The notes under the pieces were generated by a model that saw nothing but the letters and a program-made list of their open reading frames with translations, was not told the DNA's origin and made no database searches. 49,521 nucleotides of DNA from Caryophanales bacterium UBA3668. Lineage in GTDB: Bacteria > Bacillota_I > Bacilli_A > RFN20 > CAG-826. The DNA is taken from positions 1 to 49,521 of the forward strand of contig DFJP01000083.1 in assembly GCA_002373085.1 (NCBI GenBank), in the 5' to 3' direction. The position numbers and the translations under genes were made by a program. Of this stretch, positions 43,969 through 49,521 are shown piece by piece; the stretch's first letter is position 1; every line of letters starts with the position of its first letter.

Positions 43969-44054
43969 TGCTGTTGATAAGCATTTTAATAGCGTACTTA
44001 AAACAACGTGCAAAAGTCACACTTTTTGTTCCAAAAATCATATTATCAACAGCA
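43969..44054 (-). promoter_or_regulatory. Structured 5' leader of the metallopeptidase gene
   Basis: A perfect 12-base inverted repeat (TGCTGTTGATAA at 43969-43980, TTATCAACAGCA at 44043-44054) encloses 62 bases. On the minus strand an extended -10 (TGCTATAAT, 44060-44068) would start transcription near 44053, so the stem would begin at the very 5' end of the RNA. Inside, AACAA/TTGTT and GTG/CAC can form a second hairpin. The 3' arm ends 36 bases before the ATG. It could be an uncharacterised RNA switch, a stabilising 5' stem, or two DNA operator half-sites. Confidence 0.55.
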
Positions 44055-44081
44055 CGATTATTATAGCATACATCTATATTT

Positions 44082-44359
44082 TTTTATAATTTTTTAATAA
44101 TCAATTTTATTATAGGTTAATCGCTATTTTGGATATTCCCATATACCAAAGTCCATTATTATGACTTACGCGAATTATACGGGCATTTTTTATCACTATC
44201 TCATTTTATTTTTAACAAATATTAATAATTATTGTGTAGGTGATGAAAAAATCCATAAACCTTATTTTGTTTCGATTGTTTGTAACAATTTTCATTCTTA
44301 TGAACCATTAATACTTATATCGCTATTTTTGTCGCCTCAAAAGAGAGTATTTTTTTATT
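44082..44359. other. AT-rich gap between metallopeptidase leader and GH16 gene
   Basis: I see no gene here. A 77-codon frame on the plus strand (44161-44394) has no ribosome site and runs into the GH16 promoter region, so I do not count it. The stretch probably contains parts of both divergent promoters. Confidence 0.4.
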
Positions 44360-44380
44360 CCAATATATTTAATATATTGG
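44360..44380. promoter_or_regulatory. 21-base inverted repeat upstream of the GH16 gene
   Basis: CCAATATAT-TTA-ATATATTGG is a perfect inverted repeat with 9-base arms, 25 bases before the ATG and immediately before TAAAAT. It could be an operator over the core promoter or a hairpin at the start of the mRNA. Confidence 0.5.
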
Positions 44381-44404
44381 TAAAATTGCATTGAGGTGAA
44401 GAAT

Positions 44405-45871
44405 ATGAAGAAGAACAGACTATTAGTTTTATTACCTTTAGTATTTGCTTCTCTTGCTGGCTGTAATTCGAATAATGGAGGAGGCCAAGGTGGAGGAGGC
44501 GGTGCTACTAAAGACATCGCATACGATGACACTAGAGAAGATTATTACGACAATGTTGAATCACGTAACAAGTTTAATAAAGAAAACGAATTAAATTTCG
44601 ATGATGAAATCACTAACGGATTAAATGATTCTGTATGGAACACTCTCGATGGATATTGGGAGAATGGCGGAACCACACCACATAATGGAGTTCGTAGAAG
44701 AAACTTATTCTATACAAAAGATAGCGATGGAAATGGTTACCTCGCACTTAAAGCGAGAGGATTATATAACCAAGAGGATTCTAGCCAAGCTGGTAAGCCA
44801 GAAGGTGCATGTATCGAAACTAAAAACTCCTTAGGTCCTGGAAGATATGAAGTCTATATGGCGGCTATGCCTAGAGAAGGTGGAGTCACTGCAATGTGGA
44901 CATATAAATGTGAAAGTACAGAAGAACAAAGTCAAAACGAAATCGATATCGAAATCGGTGGCTCTGCTCAATACACAAATTTATGGTGCACTACTTGGAC
45001 AACAAAAAACAATAAGGCAACAAAAGATCCAGATGTCAGTGACATCCTCTATATGAATGATGGAAAAATCCATAAATACACATTTGACTGGTATACAGAT
45101 TATGGTGAAGACCATACCGGTAGAGTAGACTGGTTCATTGATGGACACTTTGTTCATAAGATTGAAGGCGGAACAGTTACTGATATTGATATGCCAATCT
45201 GGTTAGGTATCTGGATGCCATCTTGGGCAGGTAACGCTACTTGGATTGAAGACTATGTCATCGTTGACCGTGTCACATACACCGCTTTTGATGAAGATCA
45301 ATATTTCACTCATAAGCGTGCCTATAACACCTATTCCCCAATGGCACCTTCTCAATCAGGTATTCAAACAGTGGATTTTGCCTCTATCACAAATGGATTA
45401 AATAAATTATCTAATGCTTCATTTGAGCATATCACTCCATACGCGAATAACGATTATTATGGATGGAGTCAATTCCAACCAACTTTATACACTGGTACTC
45501 ATGAATTCGTAAATGATGCTTCTGATGGATCTAAAGCATTCAGAGTTAAAGCAGCAAATACTGCTGATTCAGAAGCTAATGAAGCATATTACTATCAAAG
45601 AATCACCTGTTCTTATGAAGGATTCAAATACAAATTAGAAATCGACGCTAAACTTGATTCCGCTGATAGCGAAGCTGAAATCATCTTATGGCAAAGAAGA
45701 CGCTCTAATTCTGGAACAGTCACAAAGACAGTTATCCCAGTTACTTCCACTACTTACCAACAAATATCTAGTGAAATAACAATGTTAGAAAACGCTGGAG
45801 CCTTAGATGTCTTCCTACATATTAAAAAAGGTTCTGCGACATTCGATAACGCAAAACTATTTAGAATTTAA
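44405..45871 (+). CDS. GH16 beta-glucanase lipoprotein with C-terminal binding module (488 aa)
   Basis: A lipoprotein signal (SLAGC) and a Gly-rich linker lead to a GH16 domain (about residues 60-300). Its active site is NEIDIEIGG, with Glu179 as nucleophile, Asp181 as helper and Glu183 as acid/base, and GPGRYEVYMAAMPREGGVTAMWTY lies just before. GH16 enzymes cleave beta-1,3- or beta-1,3/1,4-glucans and related galactans. The last 160 residues form a CBM4/9-like jelly roll (NASFEHITPYANNDYYGW ... FDNAKLFRI). It acts at the cell surface. I start at ATG 44405, for which GAGGTG is the ribosome site, not at the GTG nine bases earlier. It is transcribed alone. Confidence 0.9.
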   Translation: MKKNRLLVLLPLVFASLAGCNSNNGGGQGGGGGATKDIAYDDTREDYYDNVESRNKFNKENELNFDDEITNGLNDSVWNTLDGYWENGGTTPHNGVRRRNLFYTKDSDGNGYLALKARGLYNQEDSSQAGKPEGACIETKNSLGPGRYEVYMAAMPREGGVTAMWTYKCESTEEQSQNEIDIEIGGSAQYTNLWCTTWTTKNNKATKDPDVSDILYMNDGKIHKYTFDWYTDYGEDHTGRVDWFIDGHFVHKIEGGTVTDIDMPIWLGIWMPSWAGNATWIEDYVIVDRVTYTAFDEDQYFTHKRAYNTYSPMAPSQSGIQTVDFASITNGLNKLSNASFEHITPYANNDYYGWSQFQPTLYTGTHEFVNDASDGSKAFRVKAANTADSEANEAYYYQRITCSYEGFKYKLEIDAKLDSADSEAEIILWQRRRSNSGTVTKTVIPVTSTTYQQISSEITMLENAGALDVFLHIKKGSATFDNAKLFRI

Positions 45872-45896
45872 AACAAAAGAGTGGTCACCGAAGTCC

Positions 45897-46394
45897 CTAA
45901 CTGTTCATAAGTTTTTTTATCGTCGATACATACAAGATGTACGTACCCGACTCTGGTACCTTGCGGAAACCATATTTTAAATAAAAGCCACTAGCGCTTT
46001 CTTTTGGTTCCACTATAAGAGCATATACACCAGCAACATTCGCAATCGTGAGTGTTTTTAAAATTATGTCTTTCATGAGCGTCTTTCCATAGCCTTTATT
46101 TTGATATCTTTTGTCAATGGCAAGGCGGCCAATCCTAATACATGGAATTGGATAGTTAGGGAGTTTTTCTTTGCTAATACTCGGCAAGAAAGAAGCTTCT
46201 AAGCTCGCTGATGAAAGAGTGTAAAACCCTATCAATTTTAAATTTTTAATTAGAAAAAATGTTCTGCTTAATCCTCTCATCTCATTTTGACGAGCGTATT
46301 TTTTTAAATAAGCATTCAGCTTTTCGTCTCCACAATCAAAAGAGTTAATGCCGTCTTTTGACAAATAGTTGTTAATTGAAACAATCTTAATCAT
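45897..46394 (-). CDS. GNAT acetyltransferase toxin, TacT-like (165 aa)
   Basis: This is a GNAT fold with the acetyl-CoA loop IGRLAIDKRYQNKGYGKTLM and a late GFYLKYGF strand. The N-terminal INSFDCGDEKLNAYLKKYARQNE is typical of toxins such as TacT, which acetylate aminoacyl-tRNA and block translation. It overlaps the DUF1778 antitoxin gene by four bases, the standard order of this toxin-antitoxin type. It converges with the GH16 gene, 25 bases apart. The pairing makes the toxin call strong; the tRNA target is not readable. Confidence 0.9.
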   Translation of the reverse strand: MIKIVSINNYLSKDGINSFDCGDEKLNAYLKKYARQNEMRGLSRTFFLIKNLKLIGFYTLSSASLEASFLPSISKEKLPNYPIPCIRIGRLAIDKRYQNKGYGKTLMKDIILKTLTIANVAGVYALIVEPKESASGFYLKYGFRKVPESGTYILYVSTIKKLMNS

Positions 46395-46645
46395 TTAAAT
46401 AAGTCCTTAAGAGATTCTGTAGGTTCTGGTGGGTTATCTAATAAGTCCATAACAAAATCCCACTGCTTCTTATTTAGATCGACCTTTTTGTTGGCTTCCA
46501 TATCTAAAGCAGCTTGTTTTAATACAATTGACATAATGTAATTTGATAAGGACACCTTTTGTTCTTCACAGACTTGTTCTAGCAAAGCTTTTTCACTTTC
46601 AGTGACTCGTAAATCAATTCTTGCAGTTTTAGCTTCAATAGACAT
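46391..46645 (-). CDS. DUF1778 ribbon-helix-helix antitoxin (84 aa)
   Basis: The N-terminal part (ARIDLRVTESEKALLEQVCEEQKVSLSNYIMS) is a ribbon-helix-helix DNA-binding domain of the DUF1778/TacA type. The C-terminal tail (LNKKQWDFVMDLLDNPPEPTESLKDLF) is the region that normally wraps the GNAT toxin. It would neutralise the toxin encoded immediately downstream and repress the operon through the inverted repeat upstream. A strong CCGGAGGAA site precedes the ATG. Confidence 0.92.
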   Translation of the reverse strand: MSIEAKTARIDLRVTESEKALLEQVCEEQKVSLSNYIMSIVLKQAALDMEANKKVDLNKKQWDFVMDLLDNPPEPTESLKDLFK

Positions 46646-46675
46646 AATTATTCCTCCGGTTTAATTATATCATTC

Positions 46676-46694
46676 GTGTGTCTTTTGTACACAC
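46676..46694. promoter_or_regulatory. Operator-like inverted repeat at the toxin-antitoxin promoter
   Basis: GTGTGT and ACACAC (46676-46681, 46689-46694) are separated by 7 bases. On the minus strand the repeat covers the region just upstream of a consensus -10 (TATAAT, near 46663-46668), overlapping a TGTACA -35, so antitoxin binding would block transcription. Confidence 0.6.
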
Positions 46695-46700
46695 AAAAAT

Positions 46701-46733
46701 TATATAAAAGAAAAGGGCAACTTTTGCTCTTTT
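46701..46733 (-). terminator. Terminator of the second membrane-protein cassette
   Basis: On the minus strand AAAAGAGCAA and TTGCCCTTTT (46711-46733, one mismatch) form a stem followed by a TTTT-containing AT tract. It begins 4 bases after the stop of the YesL-like gene. Confidence 0.75.
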
Positions 46734-46736
46734 CGT

Positions 46737-47570
46737 TTACTCTATTGGTTCTTTATGAGTTAATCCTTTTCGATATATCTCTGGATAATCATCATTAAGA
46801 GTTAAATCGAATATGGAATGTGAATATATCGAAAAGACAAAGATCTCAAATTCAAAATAGAAAAGTAGGCATATCGCTAAAAAGATATATTCAATTAAAA
46901 AGAAATTAGACGGTAAGAAACTCACTATTTCAATAATTATGATAGGGAGTAATACGATTAAGAATATAAGGATATTCCATCCAAACATTCCAAAAGTAAA
47001 TCTAATCGCGTTATTCATTAATTGACGAGTAGTCCCAACATATAAAACACTTTGAGTGAGATAAAAACCAATCGTCATACAAACGACAAAGAAAGCAACA
47101 TAAAGGAAACCGATAATCGCTCCTTTAAGTACTCCATCAATTGTGTCGGTGTACATCACCACTACTTTTGTGTAAGAAAGTAAGAAATATAATAGTCCAA
47201 TAACAAAGAACGCAAATAAGCCAGCCTTCCAGTTTTTACTAATCCCGTAGAAGAAATCCTTACTCGCATTCGCCCCTTCTCCGAAGGCTAATCTTTTAGA
47301 GAAATATAAAGCGCCTACTACTCCTAAACCAAATATCATCGCTAAAGGGATATAAGGACCATATGCTAATAAAGCAATTAATAAATAATTCTCTTCAGTG
47401 GCCACAAAAGCTTGAGAGGTATTAATAAGAACAACCCAAACGATATAAGGGACTAAGAAAATGCCAGTGAGTAAAGACACTAACATGAAATCAAAAAATC
47501 TCGTCTTTAGACGATCTTTTAATAATTCAAATCGATTATCAGGGGTTTTGATATTTTGTTCCATGTCCAA
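46737..47570 (-). CDS. Multi-pass membrane protein, YesL/DUF624-like (277 aa), second cassette
   Basis: It has about six hydrophobic segments and the same layout as the 280-residue protein at 5043-5885: RFFDFMLVSLLTGIFLVP at the first segment, an EGxxASxxxFxG...WKAG motif between segments, and an EIYRKGL ending. The N-terminal tail is about 20 residues. The gene follows the 215-residue protein gene after a single base and precedes a terminator, so it is the last gene of its operon. The function is unknown; co-occurrence with MsmX-like ATPases in two loci suggests a part of sugar ABC transport. Confidence 0.7.
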   Translation of the reverse strand: MDMEQNIKTPDNRFELLKDRLKTRFFDFMLVSLLTGIFLVPYIVWVVLINTSQAFVATEENYLLIALLAYGPYIPLAMIFGLGVVGALYFSKRLAFGEGANASKDFFYGISKNWKAGLFAFFVIGLLYFLLSYTKVVVMYTDTIDGVLKGAIIGFLYVAFFVVCMTIGFYLTQSVLYVGTTRQLMNNAIRFTFGMFGWNILIFLIVLLPIIIIEIVSFLPSNFFLIEYIFLAICLLFYFEFEIFVFSIYSHSIFDLTLNDDYPEIYRKGLTHKEPIE

Positions 47571-47571
47571 A

Positions 47572-48219
47572 TTATACAGTCATATCACTTAAAAAGTAAT
47601 CTAATACGGAATAGCCTAATGTGTGTCCACCTTCTTTATCAAAATTAGGGGAACCGTTATCGACAAGTAAGTAATAGTTTTCTTTTTCTTTTCCCTCTTT
47701 AGTGAATTCAATCAAGTCTTTGAATCTGTATTTGTTGTTATAGGCGTCATTATCTTTATCAAAGATTTTGATGCCGTAGGCAACACTTTCAAATTCAAAA
47801 GTCTCAAACTCACTTACTTTACTCACTTCAGTTTCTAATTCAGATAGAGGGAAATAGTTATATTTAACATAATCTTGTAAATCATTCATGTTTGTTTCAG
47901 AGAAAATGACATAATCCGCATTTTCTCCATTCGCAGAAAAGTAGTTATAAATATTAATGTCATCTTCAATGTATGAATAGATATTCATCTCCACTAAACC
48001 TTGGTCTTTAAATTCTTTTTGAATCTTATTTGAATATTCATAATCTTTTAATCCAAATGCAGCAACAAAGAGATCCACTCTTTCGGTTCTTTTAACGTAG
48101 AACATCGCCTGGAAGATAAAGAAGAAGATGAAAAAGAAAGCGACAAAAAACACTAAGATGGACCAGCCATAATAGTAAAAATACGATTTTCCCTTTCCTA
48201 AATCTCTATAAATCTTCAT
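47572..48219 (-). CDS. Membrane-anchored protein with extracytoplasmic domain (215 aa), second cassette
   Basis: A single transmembrane helix lies at about residues 17-43 (hydrophobic and Phe-rich), with the remainder outside. The outer domain starts VDLFVAAFGLKDYEY, continues ADYVIFSETNMNDLQDYV and FPLSELETEV, and later AYGIKIFDKDND. These match the paralog at 5882-6511 in order and spacing. The FPLSEL and AYGIKI elements echo the 'PLD' and 'YGIP' elements of sugar-binding proteins, so a reduced, tethered binding-protein fold is possible. It overlaps the gene before it by 14 bases. No known family is recognised. Confidence 0.65.
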   Translation of the reverse strand: MKIYRDLGKGKSYFYYYGWSILVFFVAFFFIFFFIFQAMFYVKRTERVDLFVAAFGLKDYEYSNKIQKEFKDQGLVEMNIYSYIEDDINIYNYFSANGENADYVIFSETNMNDLQDYVKYNYFPLSELETEVSKVSEFETFEFESVAYGIKIFDKDNDAYNNKYRFKDLIEFTKEGKEKENYYLLVDNGSPNFDKEGGHTLGYSVLDYFLSDMTV

Positions 48220-48691
48220 AACTCACGACCAACGATTGATATGTGACAAATTGATATTCTTTATTCACTTCAAAAGTTGAAGAACTACTCTCTTCAACAT
48301 AGAAAATATACTCTTTGTTATTTTCTTCTAAATCTAAAACCTTCATTTCGCTAACAGCTATTCCACGGTAATGAGTGATTTTAGAATTGATTGATATCAC
48401 TCTTCCTTTCGTAGAGAATTTATTACCGCTTAAAGAAGCGTTAGAAATCTTAATGAGATTATTAATAGGCACTAAAGAGACCACAATAAAATATAAGACA
48501 ATGCTTGCACCAACTGTCCAAAGGACAGCAAGCAAGATATTGAATAATATTTTATTGTCTCTACTCGCAAATAAGAAAAGAGGAACACTAATCGCACTAG
48601 CCAAGAGTAAAACGATGGTAATTCCCCAAATAATATATGTTCGACTTTTCTTTAAATCGGTAATTGTTTGTTGATTAATAAGTTCCTTCAT
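48206..48691 (-). CDS. Two-helix membrane protein with C-terminal beta domain (161 aa), second cassette
   Basis: Two hydrophobic helices (about residues 17-42 and 48-72) are followed by an 85-residue beta-rich domain (KGRVISINSKITHYRGIAVSEMKVLDL, then EYQFVTYQSLVVSYEDL). It is the paralog of the 167-residue protein at 6495-6998. Its ATG overlaps the stop of the ATPase gene by one base (TAATG), so it is translated together with the ATPase. The function is unknown. Confidence 0.62.
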   Translation of the reverse strand: MKELINQQTITDLKKSRTYIIWGITIVLLLASAISVPLFLFASRDNKILFNILLAVLWTVGASIVLYFIVVSLVPINNLIKISNASLSGNKFSTKGRVISINSKITHYRGIAVSEMKVLDLEENNKEYIFYVEESSSSTFEVNKEYQFVTYQSLVVSYEDL

Positions 48692-49521
48692 TATTCTTTG
48701 TATGGTTTGATATTAGCACCATTGACTTTATCAAATAATGAATATTTATCAAGATTTAAAACTAAATCTAGTGTTTGTCCCTTCTCAACATTGAGTTCTG
48801 CATTGACTTTTGCAATGACATCTTTTCCCGCAAAATCAACATGTGCGTAATATTCATTACCAAGTAATTCAGCAATGCTAACTTCTAATTTAATGTGGTC
48901 ACTTGGATTTTTAACAAGGACTGAAGAAGTTTTCTCAACGATATCTTCTGGTCTAATACCAAATAAAATTGGATGATCACTCTCTAAGCAATTTCTATAG
49001 TGAGCAATGTTCTCTCTAAGAGTGATAACTTCTGGATCGCTATCGAGTTCTTCTTTAACAATATCTTCAATAGAGATAGCTTCTGCGCCTTTCTTTTTAG
49101 GAGCAGTGTTTTCTTCTTCGTATTTAGTTAAAGTCGCTCTAATATCTTCAATTCTATCTTCGGCCTTTTTAATTTCTGCGTTATAGAATTCATCATGTGC
49201 CTTAATCATATCTTTATCTAACTTAAACGAAGTAATTCCACCTAAGTCGATATGATCTTTATGATATGTTCCTTCAATGATGTTCATTGCAGGAGAACCA
49301 ATAAATGTCGCGACAAATGTATTTGCAGGGTGGTTATAAATAACTTTAGGCGCTCCAATTTGTTGGATATAACCTTTATTCATAACAACGATCCTACTGG
49401 CCATTGTCATCGCTTCAATTTGGTCATGGGTAACATAAATTGTAGTTGCTCCAAGTTCATTATGAAGCTTAACAATTTCACTTCTCATTTGCACTCTAAG
49501 TTTGGCGTCTAAGTTAGATAA
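48691..49521 (-). CDS. MsmX-type sugar ABC ATPase, C-terminal part (N-terminus outside window)
   Basis: The frame is open to the window edge and begins inside the ATPase domain, at the D-loop (LSNLDAKLR), followed by the switch His ([12 protein letters not shown]) and the start of the TOBE region ([12 protein letters not shown]). Walker A, signature and Walker B must lie beyond the edge. Within the TOBE region about 90 residues of charged, coiled-coil-like sequence are inserted ([23 protein letters not shown] ... [18 protein letters not shown]) before FGIRPEDIV. The protein ends with [16 protein letters not shown]. It is the first visible gene of the second cassette. Confidence 0.93.
   Translation of the reverse strand, partial: LSNLDAKLRVQMRSEIVKLHNELGATTIYVTHDQIEAMTMASRIVVMNKGYIQQIGAPKVIYNHPANTFVATFIGSPAMNIIEGTYHKDHIDLGGITSFKLDKDMIKAHDEFYNAEIKKAEDRIEDIRATLTKYEEENTAPKKKGAEAISIEDIVKEELDSDPEVITLRENIAHYRNCLESDHPILFGIRPEDIVEKTSSVLVKNPSDHIKLEVSIAELLGNEYYAHVDFAGKDVIAKVNAELNVEKGQTLDLVLNLDKYSLFDKVNGANIKPYKE

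Noticed and set aside
43969..44054. TTATCAACA repeats resemble DnaA boxes, hinting at an origin
   Set aside because: They match the consensus TTATCCACA with one difference, there are only two and in opposite orientation, no dnaA/dnaN lies nearby, and their position at a transcription start fits an RNA stem or operator better.
44161..44394. 77-codon frame in the gap before the GH16 gene
   Set aside because: No ribosome site, no recognisable domain, low-complexity AT-driven composition, and it runs across the GH16 promoter repeat.
1..49521. Alternative genetic code (TGA as Trp), as in Mycoplasma relatives
   Set aside because: Several genes stop at TGA in the right place (mutase, phosphodiesterase, phosphatase-superfamily gene), and conserved tryptophans use TGG.

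Overview
The window is AT-rich (roughly one third G+C by eye) and compact. Genes end in TGA as well as TAA and TAG, and no long frame needs TGA as tryptophan, so the standard bacterial code applies. Shine-Dalgarno sites are strong, many proteins start with a lipoprotein signal, and the transporters are of the MsmX/LplABC type. This suggests an uncultivated anaerobic Bacillota (class Bacilli, perhaps a gut lineage near the Mollicutes or Erysipelotrichia); the placement is inference. I saw no tRNA, rRNA, CRISPR array or insertion sequence.

Left part (1-23805, all minus strand): a polysaccharide-use locus. A 14-gene operon reads from 21162 down to a terminator near 3110. It encodes a binding lipoprotein, a LacI-family regulator, two GH130 phosphorylases, two LplB/LplC-type permeases and their solute-binding lipoprotein, a clan GH-A hydrolase, a large carbohydrate-binding lipoprotein, an SGNH esterase-like lipoprotein, three small membrane proteins and an MsmX-like ATPase. 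Further left are a secreted binding protein and a partial mannose-6-phosphate isomerase; to the right are a second SGNH protein and a phosphoglucomutase/phosphomannomutase. Together they fit import of mannose-containing oligosaccharides, phosphorolysis to mannose 1-phosphate, then mannose 6-phosphate, then fructose 6-phosphate. GTTTAC/GTTTAT boxes recur upstream of these promoters.

Middle (23992-26977): an FAD oxidoreductase and a CofE-like ligase in one operon, then a gap holding a 26-residue hydrophobic peptide with a perfect Shine-Dalgarno.

c-di-GMP region (26978-38686): a three-gene surface-protein operon (312, 991 and 1294 residues) is preceded by what I read as a c-di-GMP-I (GEMM) riboswitch with an overlapping terminator. 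Next to it lie a GGDEF cyclase and a divergent membrane EAL phosphodiesterase. Synthesis, breakdown and a c-di-GMP-controlled surface output therefore sit side by side.

Right part (38758-49521): an ArsB/SLC13-like permease, an alkaline-phosphatase-superfamily enzyme, a secreted HExxH metallopeptidase with a structured-looking 5' leader, a GH16 lipoprotein, a DUF1778/GNAT toxin-antitoxin pair, and a second, permuted copy of the cassette of MsmX-like ATPase plus three small membrane proteins, cut by the window end.
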